Source of the DNA: Mesostigma viride
Taxonomy: Eukaryota; Streptophyta; Mesostigmatophyceae; Mesostigmatales; Mesostigmataceae
Assembly (NCBI GenBank): GCA_009746045.1
Contig: RPFO01000579.1
Span: 914,660 to 978,659, forward strand
Direction of reading: 5' to 3'
Length of the DNA stretch: 64,000 bases
In this document: piece after piece, positions 1-10,297 of the stretch
How positions within the stretch are numbered: position 1 is the stretch's first letter
Layout of the letters: each line of letters starts with the position of its first letter
Program-made: the position numbers and the translations under genes
Notes under the pieces: model-generated
What the model was told of the DNA's origin: nothing
The model's database searches: none
What the model saw: only the letters and a program-made list of their open reading frames with translations

Positions 1-906
<906 letters not shown>

Positions 907-915
907 ATTAAGTGT

Positions 916-1245
916 TTACCTTTTTGTCATTCCGTGCAAACAAATCTTCACATGTACGTCAGCGTTGCAAGTAGCGCAGCAGCAATTCTTTTTGGGACAA
1001 GCTTCGTCTAAAAGTATAGTTTTGTTAGGATCGGAAGTCTGAACGTCCCGGCTGTGACCGCTGGTTGTCTCTGGCACCACAATAACGTTGGCGCCTGGCG
1101 TCATTGGGATCGATGAGTCATTGGGATCACACGGCGCACTTCCCTTACTGCCAGTAGGACCACTGGGGCGCGTTTTCTTCATAGGACCCTTTCCCTTGCT
1201 GCCGCCAGCCGAAGCGGCTCCATTATGCTTGGGCTTTCGAGCCAT
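916..1245 (-). CDS. Small basic hypothetical protein, possibly a first exon
   Basis: This minus-strand frame begins at an ATG at 1245 (MARKPKHNGAASAGG) and runs about 109 codons. I do not recognise it. The N-terminal half is rich in Lys, Gly, Ser and Pro and looks disordered or nuclear. The C-terminal half has a cysteine cluster (KKNCCCATC). A longer start at 1272 also exists, but the internal ATG begins the basic segment. The left end runs toward the CAGG array, so the gene may continue through an intron. The copia element ends only about 135 bp upstream of the start, where a promoter would lie. It could also be a chance frame; codon composition is the main argument for it. Confidence 0.3.
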   Translation of the reverse strand: MARKPKHNGAASAGGSKGKGPMKKTRPSGPTGSKGSAPCDPNDSSIPMTPGANVIVVPETTSGHSRDVQTSDPNKTILLDEACPKKNCCCATCNADVHVKICLHGMTKR

Positions 1246-1379
1246 ACCTCGCGTCTTTCCTGTTGAAAACACCCGTGTGTCCTGCGAAATAACACAGCCG
1301 CTCAGCCGGTGATCAACGTTAAGCTACGCCGGCAGCTTCCCCCCCTCCCTATAAAGATTTATCCAACTATATTAAAAAC

Positions 1380-1724
1380 AGTTAAAGCCCGACCGGCTCA
1401 GCTATGGCGGTCGGTCACGTTGAGCTTGGGATAAGGTGAACACAGAGAACTGCTGTCGGAGCTGGCCCACCACTGGTTTATGTCTTAGCCAGCAAACCCT
1501 ATCCGGTTAGCCGTAACCGTGGGACAAGCTAGCTGTCCGTACCGACCCGGATAAGGCCCCGGACTGGGGCCTAGGTGGCGCCGGCCCTAGGCGCCGCCCT
1601 TAGACCGGTCGCCCGCATCGGACCGCCGGATTATAGCCGGCGGCTGAGCGGACGCTAGCGGAAGGCGTGCGGACGGACATGGGGAACTCAGAGCCAGATC
1701 CTAGGGCTCTAGAGTTACTCAACT
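1380..1724 (-). repeat. Copia element 3' LTR
   Basis: A 345-bp LTR that begins AGTTAAAG and ends CTCAACT in plus-strand reading. It matches 7190-7534 over its whole length with no difference that I can see. The outer flank 1375-1379 is the AAAAC target duplication. Confidence 0.95.
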
Positions 1725-2101
1725 CCGACATACTCTTTTGTTCTTTGATTAATTATCAAAATAATTACATCAAATGCAGACCATACAAAACCCTCTAAGG
1801 TAGGGAACTCAAGGGGGCCTCAAGGCCGTCAAAATCACCACGGTATCGACCCGCGCCCTTGTGATCACACATGAATAGTGATGTAATAAGTAGCGAGAAA
1901 AAAACAACTATGCCACCAGACAAAAGGTGACCCATTTATTAGGACCAGTGACCCGCCGACGGGCCCAAGGCACCGTCCAACGTGGCTAGGGTATGGTCAG
2001 GACAAGCAAAAAAACTACCACCATGATATTCGTGAATGCTAGCAACACAGGGTGAGTTATGGCTGTATTCATAAAGCGCCCGAGCCGTAACCCTGTGTGG
2101 C
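1725..2101 (-). other. 3' untranslated part of the copia element
   Basis: This is about 380 bp between the end of the RT-RNase H frame and the 3' LTR. It has no substantial ORF. The segment next to the LTR is AT-rich and I could not pick out a clear polypurine tract. Confidence 0.6.
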
Positions 2102-4420
2102 TCACGGGTGTTGCATCGTCATGCGCTTGCGCAACACTGCGTACTGCGGGGCAGCCTCCCGCGCCTCCTTGGTGAGTGCATCCGCGGGATTGAGTTCATC
2201 CGCGATGTGCTGGAGACGCGTGACGCAGGAGGCCGCCTCAGCGAGTACGAGGTAATCAACGTCCTGTGACCGCGCATAGGGATTGTCAAGGAAGGCCAAA
2301 CAACTTTGTGAGTCAGTGTGCACCGTGCTAGTCCAGTGAAGAGTGAACCCACACGAGCCAAATACCCAACCCAGCAAGTACCGCAGCCACATGCCATGTG
2401 AGATAGCTGAAACAATGCCCCGGCATTCAGCCGTGTTGGGGCTAGTGGCAATGCGGCTGTGCAAGCGCGAGTACCAATCTAACAACATGCCAGGCTGTCC
2501 CTCATTGCTAATAAAGAACAGTGCCCCCATGCGGGCCCGCACTTGGCTGACTGTGCGCGTCTCTAGATTAGCATCCGTCACTATCTCGAGGTGCACCGGC
2601 TGTGAGCAATCGAGCCCACGAAGCACAATGCCGGGCGTCATGGCCAGCTGCCGCCGAACATGAATGGACCCTAGTCCTTCCAGCACATCATCGGGCAGGC
2701 GAGCGAGCACCGCCAAATCAGGTGCCACCGTGTCCGCCAACCACCCGAGCTTGCCCTTAACCGAGGGCCCATGGGTTGCCAACAGCGGGGACGGGAGGTC
2801 GGCCAGCAGGTCAACCACATAGTTGCGGCTATCCTGCATGTGCATGACCCATTCGCCAGAACGCGAATCCCGCTGCAACGTAGACTGCACGCCGCAAAAC
2901 ACCACGGGTTTACCCTCCTCATGATCCACCGCCCTGCCCAGGGGAAACTTAGCCGCCACTGCAGCAAGAAACTGGGTAGCAAAGGTGCGAGGTGCCACCA
3001 GCTTGAAGTCATCGCCATGCCACACGAAGAGGGCTGGCTCGCCAGGGACGCCGGTGGGGACCACAAAGAAGTTAGGATCCGCGCGATGGTACGTGGCCCC
3101 TAAGCTCTGCAAGACCTCCTCCGCGGAAATGCGGAAGATGATGGGAGAGCTCTGCAGCCCCTCCACCCCTGTCAACAGCTCGATATACTCGCTGCCAATG
3201 GTGCCATCCTGCCAGACCACCGGGACCTTCACCACGTAGCGGGTGCCTTGCCATGTTTGCTGCGCGACCCCAGCGTCGCTGTGGAGGAATGCCCGCTGAA
3301 AGTCACCGCACCACATCCCGTAGTCCTTGCCCGCGTTCCGCTTGCCCAAGTAGATGACCGTCAGTAGCCGATGCGAAACATGGTTGAGCCCAGGGGTATA
3401 AAGATCCTTGGCATCCAGCGGGGAGGACCCCTTCGTCTCCGTGACCACGGGCCTTACCCGGAACACCACCGAAGAGTTGGTCTCGTCCGGCTTGTAGGTG
3501 AGCACGAACTTCAACCGCAACCGCGTGGCCCCGGCTGGCACACTCTCCAATCCTCGGTAGACCTCGCGCTCTCGCCACTGCTCCTTGGCTCGAATGAACG
3601 CGTCGCGCCACAAAGCAAACTTGAGAGGATCTTGACAGTCCAGGACAAGTTGCTCCCACGTCACAGGGCTATCCGCCGCCAGTGAGTGTGAGTGGAGGCC
3701 GAAGCTGCGCGGGTGCCAATCCTGAGGCTGAATGATGGACTGGACGAGCGGCGGTGTGGAAAACGCCGCCATCGGTAAGCGCCGCACGACGCCGGGCTGC
3801 CCGACCACCACCCCCAATGGAGCGTGGTACTCGCGAAGCGGGATGCTGCCCACCCCCGCGACTGACAGCAAGTCAGCGGACACTGAGAACCCCGGGTATG
3901 ATACGAAAGGTTCGCCCAGCAAGGCCACATCCTCGTAGCCATCCACGACGTGAAACGGCGTGTCAATGCCCAACACCGGCAGCACCACCATCCCGGTAAC
4001 TTGATATGCCGAAGTGCCTGCAAAGTCGGTCACCGATTTGTACGGCGACTCTAGCACTGGATACAGGGTGGCTGCCCGACGAGAGATAATAGACACGGAT
4101 GCTTGCGTGTCCACAGCCACCAGCTGCCACGGTCTACACGTAGGAAACAAGGCTGACTTAACCGGCCTGACCCCCTGTGAGAGAGTTTTGACCTGAGCCA
4201 CCCCTGATGCAGCTTTCGCTTTAAGCGCCTGAGCACGCCACAAGGCCGTGACCGTTGAAGCCAGGTCCCTAGGTGGGCGAGGCGCATGGGCAGGACCCTG
4301 ACCCTCCGGCGAGGCCACGCTAGGCGGGCCTCCCACATTATCCGTGGCTAGCACAGGAGGTGAGTCACTACGTGCACTAGGTCCCGTCAAACCCACCCCA
4401 TCCTCATCCCACCCATCCAC
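2102..4420 (-). CDS. Copia ORF2: protease, reverse transcriptase, RNase H
   Basis: A 772-residue polyprotein. Residues about 95-205 look like a retropepsin: VAVDTQASVSII carries the catalytic Asp near residue 103, and the later hydrophobic-hydrophobic-Gly motif is VALLGE near 165-170. The copia reverse transcriptase follows: the first catalytic Asp is in WCGDFQRAFL near 373 and the YVDD-like pair is in WHGDDF near 470. RNase H has VTDAN near 617, TAEC near 664, HTDSQ near 702 and a terminal NPADALTKE. The ATG at 4420 lies inside the end of ORF1, a 34-nt overlap in the -1 relative frame, so expression needs a -1 frameshift or reinitiation. Known copia elements place protease before integrase in one frame; here it follows the integrase. 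Confidence 0.93.
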   Translation of the reverse strand: MDGWDEDGVGLTGPSARSDSPPVLATDNVGGPPSVASPEGQGPAHAPRPPRDLASTVTALWRAQALKAKAASGVAQVKTLSQGVRPVKSALFPTCRPWQLVAVDTQASVSIISRRAATLYPVLESPYKSVTDFAGTSAYQVTGMVVLPVLGIDTPFHVVDGYEDVALLGEPFVSYPGFSVSADLLSVAGVGSIPLREYHAPLGVVVGQPGVVRRLPMAAFSTPPLVQSIIQPQDWHPRSFGLHSHSLAADSPVTWEQLVLDCQDPLKFALWRDAFIRAKEQWREREVYRGLESVPAGATRLRLKFVLTYKPDETNSSVVFRVRPVVTETKGSSPLDAKDLYTPGLNHVSHRLLTVIYLGKRNAGKDYGMWCGDFQRAFLHSDAGVAQQTWQGTRYVVKVPVVWQDGTIGSEYIELLTGVEGLQSSPIIFRISAEEVLQSLGATYHRADPNFFVVPTGVPGEPALFVWHGDDFKLVAPRTFATQFLAAVAAKFPLGRAVDHEEGKPVVFCGVQSTLQRDSRSGEWVMHMQDSRNYVVDLLADLPSPLLATHGPSVKGKLGWLADTVAPDLAVLARLPDDVLEGLGSIHVRRQLAMTPGIVLRGLDCSQPVHLEIVTDANLETRTVSQVRARMGALFFISNEGQPGMLLDWYSRLHSRIATSPNTAECRGIVSAISHGMWLRYLLGWVFGSCGFTLHWTSTVHTDSQSCLAFLDNPYARSQDVDYLVLAEAASCVTRLQHIADELNPADALTKEAREAAPQYAVLRKRMTMQHP

Positions 4421-7170
4421 GGGGTCATATTGGGGCCCAGGGGAGGGGGGGGTGTAGCTGTGTCTGCCCCTGGGAGCGACCCGTGGGGTACCACCTCAGA
4501 TGCTACGACAGGCGCATTATCCTTCACTACCCACCCCAGTGCCCTGTTGGCTGCCAGCTCACTCTCCATGCTATCCCCTTGCTTATAGCCTGCCACCGAT
4601 GCCCATGGTACCCTATACACCCGATCATTCCACTCTATGTCTATGACCCGCAGCGGCCAGTCTAACTTTGTGATGGCCCCAGGCCCCTGCATGGTGCCCC
4701 GTTTGCCGCTGGGCGAGCTCTCCTTGTGGAACATGACCAACTGCCCGACCTCAAAAGCGCTAGACAAATCAGGCAGCGTGGCATCCTTGAGCCGCAGCTT
4801 GGCGGCGGTATCCTGTAGATGCTGTTGGTATGCCTCTACTACCTCGGGTGAGTAGGTGCCCGCTGACAGCCCCCGAGGCGTGACTAGCCCAAAGCCCTTG
4901 ACATCAAGCACGTGCCTATGGTTGCACACATGCATGAGCTCCTTGCACCACGCCGTCTTGACCGCGTAGGATTTGCCATGTGGGTTATCCTGTCGCTTGG
5001 CTGCCACAGTCTTGACATAGCTTACAGTGCGATCTATCATGCCCATATTGCCGTGATCCTCACGCCCCACGATGACCACGGCCTCCATCCCCGGCAAACC
5101 TTGCACACAGCGGAACTGCTGGTCTAGCATGAGCTCCACTACGGGATGAAAGAAAGCCAGGCTGATCTTGATAGCCCTGTGCAGGTCAGCCTCAAACATG
5201 TGAGGCAGCGGCTCAATGTAGGTGGCCTTGCTGAACCTATCCTTGACTATGAAATAGGTGTCCCCCCCTTCCATGTGCATGACATCCCCCACAAGGTACC
5301 CTCGCTCCAAGGGTGGAGTCTTGGCATGCCGCCTACGCGACTTCTTCCTGATCTTGATGCAGGCAGGACACTGAGCACGCACATTCTTCAGCTCGTTGTA
5401 TAAAGGTGCCCCCAACATGTGTGCCCCCTCTACCTCGGCTTGGGCCTCATGCCCGTATGCACGGTGCATCTGGTATGCTAACAGTTTCAGGGTGACAGCC
5501 TGAGGTGCAGTGGCATTGTCAGGATTCTCAACAGGTGGGGTGACTACTGGGGTAGTGACATTGGCTAACTGGGCAGCTTCAGAGGCTGCACGAAAGGCCG
5601 CCCGTGTGAGCACCTTGCCAATGTGAAGATCCACACTAGGGTGGTGTGTACCGAGAACATCTGCCCGCCCAGCATTCTCTTGCACTGTCACAACATTCCT
5701 CATAGGCCCAACCGCCCCAGTATCTAGCTGGGGTGCTGCAGTAGTGCTTGGTCGCTCGGCGTTGTACACACCCGACCTAGAAGACACCACATTGCTTAGG
5801 TCACGCATTGTAGACCCGTGCTCAGGAAGCACGTGATCCTGGCGCGACAGAGCCAGAGCAGCATCAACGGATTGCGTGAGCACATCACGGAATGAGACAG
5901 AGGATGCAGTCACGTTGCTTTTAGGAACGACGTCAGGCTCTACGACGGCCCGGTTCAGCGTGACGCATTGAGCAAAAGAAGGGGTATCGAGCGTGCTCTC
6001 ACCTGACTTTCGTGCTGCCCGTCGCTCTGCCCACTCCTCGCGTGTGCCGTGGACGACGATGCGCTTGGCCTTGCACGCCTCCACGCTGTGACCACGCAGA
6101 ACGTCGTGGCACTTGCGGCAAAGGTTGTCCTCGAGCTCCAGGTCCGGGCGAACTCGGCAGTCATCCCGGACATGGCGACGTCCGAAGCAGCGCTCACAGC
6201 GTTGCTTGCGGTCAGTAGACGCCCCCTGCTGCCGCTTGGCCGGGGGATGATCACCCTGCTTGGCGTCGCCACCATGCCCGCGCTTGCGCCCTCGCTGGCC
6301 CCCGTTGTTGCCGTGGCCGACGACCTTTTTCAGGATGGCCGTAAGCTCCGACCGCGTAATTGGAGCCTCTGCGCCTGAAGAAGAAGACGCGCCGGCATCC
6401 ACCTTGCGCAGGGATGGCAGAGCAGCCGAGGCAGCCGGCTTGGACTGCGCACTCTTGAAGCATGAGATCAAATACAGCATGCCCTCGTCGAAACTGACGG
6501 CACTCTTCTTTTTGAGTTCCGTCGCTATGGTCAGATGCACATCCGACGACAGGTCGCATTTCTTGAGAAATCGATTGCACAGGAAAATGGGCTTGAGAGT
6601 ATCTAGCAGCTTGTGCTTGTGCACGAAGACCTGGAAATCACGTGCAGCCCCGGGCAAATTTGCCTTATTAACTGCATAGCCCTCGAAGTCGTTGAAGGCT
6701 TGCTCGTCGGCCTCTTCCTTAGACCGCGACAAGTGGGCATCTAGACCGTTGTAAAAAACTTCCCAGGTTTGTTTGTTGTCGTCCGCAATGCGAACTAGAT
6801 TGGCAATGTTTGGGTGCTTTGTTGTACTGCAGAATACTGCACGGAACTTGCCAATCAGCTCCGAATCTTTGTCTGCGCGTCCATCGCGCAGACGCTTGAG
6901 AGCAGCTAGAAAATCTGCTGCGTCGTCCGCCGTATAGTCGGCAGGTAGATCCGCGGGCACCTCCGTTTGCTTGAGAGGGCCGCGATTCAGTGCATCGTCA
7001 GCAGCAAGCATCAGATGCTTGAACTGCTTGGCCAGTTCAGGTTGCGCCACGAGGGTTTGCATCAACCTCGTGGCCTCGTCCGCACTAAAGCGTGGCAGGA
7101 CGGACCCTGCGGCCTCGCCACTTGGCGTATCTGTGTGTTCGCCCGTGCGGCTCCGTGTACCGGAAGCCAT
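4387..7170 (-). CDS. Copia ORF1: Gag with zinc knuckles, then integrase
   Basis: A 927-residue protein starting about 20 nt inside the 5' LTR. Residues 1-320 are Gag-like. Two zinc-knuckle motifs follow: CERCFGRRHVRDDC (CX2CX4HX4C, about 325) and a CX2CX6HX4C variant near 351. After a low-complexity linker comes an integrase: an HHCC-type finger (HRAYGH near 569, CPAC near 601), a first catalytic Asp in GDVMHM near 629, a second in LMLDQQF near 683, and a C-terminal segment near 830-860 (VYRVPWASV). The usual integrase Glu is not obvious; the aligned stretch reads GNMGMIDRT, so an Asp may act as third acid or the site may be altered. No protease lies between Gag and integrase. Confidence 0.9.
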   Translation of the reverse strand: MASGTRSRTGEHTDTPSGEAAGSVLPRFSADEATRLMQTLVAQPELAKQFKHLMLAADDALNRGPLKQTEVPADLPADYTADDAADFLAALKRLRDGRADKDSELIGKFRAVFCSTTKHPNIANLVRIADDNKQTWEVFYNGLDAHLSRSKEEADEQAFNDFEGYAVNKANLPGAARDFQVFVHKHKLLDTLKPIFLCNRFLKKCDLSSDVHLTIATELKKKSAVSFDEGMLYLISCFKSAQSKPAASAALPSLRKVDAGASSSSGAEAPITRSELTAILKKVVGHGNNGGQRGRKRGHGGDAKQGDHPPAKRQQGASTDRKQRCERCFGRRHVRDDCRVRPDLELEDNLCRKCHDVLRGHSVEACKAKRIVVHGTREEWAERRAARKSGESTLDTPSFAQCVTLNRAVVEPDVVPKSNVTASSVSFRDVLTQSVDAALALSRQDHVLPEHGSTMRDLSNVVSSRSGVYNAERPSTTAAPQLDTGAVGPMRNVVTVQENAGRADVLGTHHPSVDLHIGKVLTRAAFRAASEAAQLANVTTPVVTPPVENPDNATAPQAVTLKLLAYQMHRAYGHEAQAEVEGAHMLGAPLYNELKNVRAQCPACIKIRKKSRRRHAKTPPLERGYLVGDVMHMEGGDTYFIVKDRFSKATYIEPLPHMFEADLHRAIKISLAFFHPVVELMLDQQFRCVQGLPGMEAVVIVGREDHGNMGMIDRTVSYVKTVAAKRQDNPHGKSYAVKTAWCKELMHVCNHRHVLDVKGFGLVTPRGLSAGTYSPEVVEAYQQHLQDTAAKLRLKDATLPDLSSAFEVGQLVMFHKESSPSGKRGTMQGPGAITKLDWPLRVIDIEWNDRVYRVPWASVAGYKQGDSMESELAANRALGWVVKDNAPVVASEVVPHGSLPGADTATPPPPLGPNMTPWMGGMRMGWV

Positions 7171-7189
7171 CGGGATTTTTATGAATACA

Positions 7190-7534
7190 AGTTAAAGCCC
7201 GACCGGCTCAGCTATGGCGGTCGGTCACGTTGAGCTTGGGATAAGGTGAACACAGAGAACTGCTGTCGGAGCTGGCCCACCACTGGTTTATGTCTTAGCC
7301 AGCAAACCCTATCCGGTTAGCCGTAACCGTGGGACAAGCTAGCTGTCCGTACCGACCCGGATAAGGCCCCGGACTGGGGCCTAGGTGGCGCCGGCCCTAG
7401 GCGCCGCCCTTAGACCGGTCGCCCGCATCGGACCGCCGGATTATAGCCGGCGGCTGAGCGGACGCTAGCGGAAGGCGTGCGGACGGACATGGGGAACTCA
7501 GAGCCAGATCCTAGGGCTCTAGAGTTACTCAACT
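7190..7534 (-). repeat. Copia element 5' LTR
   Basis: A 345-bp LTR, the transcription start side because the element is on the minus strand. It appears identical to 1380-1724. The AAAAC duplication follows directly at 7535-7539. Confidence 0.95.
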
Positions 7535-7572
7535 AAAACCAACAGAGAATACCTGCTTGCATTGGAGGCACT

Positions 7573-8375
7573 ATGTACTCCACACTATGTACTCTTGGAG
7601 TACATAGTGTGGATTACCTAGTCACTCCTTCCTATGTAATAAGGGCGTGTCTCACCGCGTCGGCAGTCCCCTATTCGGAAATCCCGGATCATATGTACTC
7701 CGGACTATGTACTCTTGGAGTACATAGTCACTCCGGACTATGTACTCTTGGAGTACATAGTCCGGAGTACCTAGTCACTCCTTCCTATGTAATACGGGCG
7801 TGTCTCACCGCGTCGGCAGTCCCCTATTCGGAAATCCCGGATCATATGTACTCCGGACTATGTACTCTTGGAGTACATAGTCACTCCGGACTATGTACTC
7901 TTGGAGTACATAGTCCGGAGTACATAGTCACTCCTTCCTATGTAATACGTGCGTGTCTCACCGCGTCGGCAGTCCCCTATTCGGAAATCCCGGATCATAT
8001 GTACTCCGGACTATGTACTCTTGGAGTACATAGTCACTCCGGACTATGTACTCTTGGAGTACATAGTCCGGAGTACATAGTCACTCCTTCCTATGTAATA
8101 CGGGCGTGTCTCACCGCGTCGGCAGTCCCCTATTCGGAAATCCCGGATCATATGTACTCCGGACTATGTACTCTTGGAGTACATAGTCCGGAGTACATAG
8201 TCACTCCTTCCTAAGTAATACGTGCGTGTCTCACCGCGTCGGCAGTCCCCTATTCGGAAATCCCGGATCATATGTACTCCGGACTATGTACTCTTGGAGT
8301 ACATAGTGTGCCACCCTATGTACTCTTGGAGTACATAGGGTGGAGTACATAGTCACACCTTCCTATGTAATACGG
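7573..8375. repeat. Tandem array of short perfect palindromes
   Basis: The array repeats a palindrome with 10-bp arms CTATGTACTC/GAGTACATAG around a TTG spacer. The palindromes alternate with a longer linker containing TCACCGCGTCGGCAGTCCCC and TCGGAAATCCCGGATC. About five full linker-plus-palindrome units are present, differing by point changes and by whether the palindrome is doubled. The same family lies inverted at 31297-31600. The open frame across it is a repeat artefact. Confidence 0.95.
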
Positions 8376-8640
8376 GGGTGTAATCATATGTAATCATGTG
8401 TAATCATCGGTAAAAATCGGTAATCATTTGTCCTTTTTTGGTAATCATGTACGTGTAATCATGTGTAATCATGTGTAATCATGTGTAATCATGTGTAATC
8501 ATGTGTAATCATGTGTAATCATCGGTAAAAATCGGTAATCATTTGTCCTTTTTTGGTAATCATGTACGTGTAATAATGTGTAATCATGTGTAATCATCGG
8601 TAAAAATCGGTAATCATTTGTCCTTTTTTGGTAATCATTT
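8376..8640. repeat. TGTGTAATCA-type minisatellite
   Basis: A tandem array built on a 10-bp core (ATGTGTAATC), with a longer higher-order unit containing CGGTAAAAATCGGTAATCA and TTTGTCCTTTTTTGG that occurs three times. It directly follows the palindrome array and precedes the kinase gene. No coding potential. Confidence 0.9.
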
Positions 8641-8803
8641 CGGTCAGGGTCACGTGTGCTTGTCTGCATGATCGATCGTCCAGACAAGCTGCACTGCCCC
8701 CAAGACCCTAAGTTACACAAGATGATGTTGTTGGGTGTTGAAATGGAACAACGAAGGTCGAAAGCCTGCGCTTAATGTAAATGATTAATTACGAGCGACC
8801 ACC

Positions 8804-9885
8804 ATGGAAAGTCCCGTTACAGCCACAATGGAAAATCCCGTTGACATCGCGCAAAAACAGGAAAAGAGAAAGCGGCAAGTGGCCGAAGCAGTCCGCCGGT
8901 GTCGGTTGAAAAAGAGGGGGAAGAAGAGGGGGACGACTCAATGCATACGTAGTCAGGCGATGGAGGGTGGCAACGCCGCTCCCCCTATTCGTCAAGACAA
9001 CGTCACAGCCACAATGGAAAATCCCGTTGACATCGCGCAAAAACAGGAAAAGAGAAAGCGGCAAGTGGCCGAAGCAGTCCGCCGGTGTCGGTTGAAAAAG
9101 AGGGGGAAGAAGAGGGGGACGACTCAATGCATACGTAGTCAGGCGATGGAGGGTGGCAACGCCGCTCCCCCTATTCGTCAAGACAACGTCGGTGCGAGAA
9201 GCACCATAATGCCTGGGCGTGATGGGTTGCACGCTTTCCGGCCAGTGCCCGGGGCTGCGAGTGTCGCCCGCCCCACGGCTATCCCCGCCTGTGCTGCAGT
9301 TCGCCCCGTCAACCCCGCTGTGATGACTCGCGACGTTGCCGTGTCGCCACTTTGTTTGGCTACCATCCCAGATCCCCCGCTGGCACCCACCGGGGCATGC
9401 CATTCGGTGCACACCAAGGAAGCATTGCACAGCAAAGGACATACCGGCGTTGCACGTGCACAAGATGCTTCCAAGCGTCCGGACGCCTGCTGCGGTACAC
9501 CGAATGCGTGGGAAGCAATGCAGGCCAGGCTGGCAGAGATGACCACCTGTGCAGAAACCCGGGACATTGTTGAGCGGGGCCTGATGCGGTACCCCCACGT
9601 GAGTTTGGGGAAGCGCTTAGGCGCCGGCCTCTTTGGGTCTGTGCACCTTGTCAAGTCCACTTTACCTGGCTTTGACCATCCTCTGGTCGTGAAAGTGGCA
9701 AAGATCCCGCGCGCCACAAACCTCGTGCACATACAGCAGTTAATTGTGGATCTGAGTGCTGGAGTGGCCAGGGAAGCTGCTCTCATGACCATTGCGGGGC
9801 GTCGAGAGGGCACCTGTCCACGTGTCGCAGGATTGTGGGCCCCAGTTGAGACTGTAGGTGGCATAGTCATGGAGATGGTGACGGG
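8804..9885 (+). pseudogene. Protein kinase gene, 5' half (N-lobe), split by a TE
   Basis: The frame starts at ATG 8804 in a good context (ACCATGG). A Lys/Arg-rich N-terminus (KRKRQVAEAVRRCRLKKRG) could be a nuclear signal; it is present twice because of a 186-bp in-frame duplication. A disordered stretch follows. From about residue 265 a eukaryotic protein kinase N-lobe begins: glycine loop GKRLGAGLFGSVHL, VAIK-like VVKVAK, an alpha-C Glu in AREAALM, and hinge region GGIVMEMVTG. The frame then enters a palindromic element at 9886 and stops. The C-lobe resumes at 12208. Joining 8804-9885 to 12208-12757 with one target-site copy gives 1,632 nt, 543 residues, in frame. No GT-AG pair would splice the insert out in frame, so I call it broken. 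Confidence 0.82.
8818..9190 (+). repeat. 186-bp direct duplication inside the kinase gene
   Basis: Two head-to-tail copies (about 8818-9003 and 9004-9190) that appear identical. The period is 186 bp, exactly 62 codons, so the reading frame is kept and the Lys/Arg-rich segment is doubled. Confidence 0.95.
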
Positions 9886-10103
9886 TAGTTATTATAAATA
9901 GTGACGGAACCTTTTTGCCACTTGGCAATTAGGTCCGTCACTATTTATCCGGCGAAAACCACTCGCCGGTATCTATACCGCGTTAAGTTCACGTACGTGA
10001 ACGTGGCGCGGAATTGATACCGGCGAGTGGTTTTCGCCGGATAAATAGTGACGGACCTAATTGCCAAGTGGCAAAAAGGTTCCGTCACTATTTATAATAA
10101 CTA
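9886..10103. repeat. 218-bp terminal palindrome H1
   Basis: A hairpin-forming palindrome starting TAGTTATTATAAATAGTGAC and ending with its complement. The central core differs between arms (TATCTATACC against GGAATTGATA), which gives it an orientation; H3 carries the opposite orientation. Confidence 0.92.
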
Positions 10104-10268
10104 AAATGTCGTAGTGTGGGGGCCGATATCTATCGTACCGCTAATGCCTACTGCAGTACCGAATCTCGCCTTAACGATATTCCAACCGGGCATTTTTCCC
10201 TTCTGGCACTTTCGTTTGGCCTTCTGGTATCAATTCCTTCCGGTATTCGAAATACCCGTGTCACCACA

Positions 10269-10283
10269 GGGATTCGAACCCCC
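10269..10283 (-). promoter_or_regulatory. Pol III B-box / tRNA T-arm-like motif (left arm)
   Basis: Minus-strand GGGGGTTCGAATCCC contains a perfect GGTTCGAATCC B box. The flanking bases resemble the variable arm, T arm and acceptor of a tRNA 3' half, but no 5' half exists, so this is not a tRNA gene. Confidence 0.6.
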
Positions 10284-10297
10284 GACTTACGAGGTCT

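Larger units (their letters stand above)
1380..7534 (-). mobile_element. Intact copia-type LTR retrotransposon, TSD AAAAC
   Basis: The element lies on the minus strand. It has two 345-bp LTRs that look identical base for base, and 5-bp direct duplications AAAAC at 1375-1379 and 7535-7539. The LTR ends are AGTT...AACT, not the usual TG...CA. Between the LTRs are two long overlapping ORFs: gag-integrase, then protease-reverse transcriptase-RNase H. Identical LTRs and intact ORFs indicate a very recent, possibly active insertion. I saw no convincing tRNA primer site directly after the 5' LTR: the first ATG lies only about 20 nt inside it. Confidence 0.95.

Noticed and set aside
4470-7190. Plus-strand frames opposite the copia ORFs
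   Set aside because: Antisense shadows of strong minus-strand coding sequence.
7170-7190. tRNA primer binding site after the copia 5' LTR
   Set aside because: The 20 nt between the LTR and the ATG do not match the complement of an initiator tRNA or a tRNA 3' end that I can recognise.
7573-8214. 213-codon frame through the palindrome array
   Set aside because: A repeat artefact: the linker length happens to keep the frame open, and both strands repeat the same short motif.
7573-8640. CRISPR array
   Set aside because: Repeats and 'spacers' are both repetitive, there is no cas gene and the genome is eukaryotic.
8804-9200. bZIP transcription factor
   Set aside because: The basic stretch resembles a bZIP basic region, but no leucine heptads follow and the duplicated segment is in a kinase gene.
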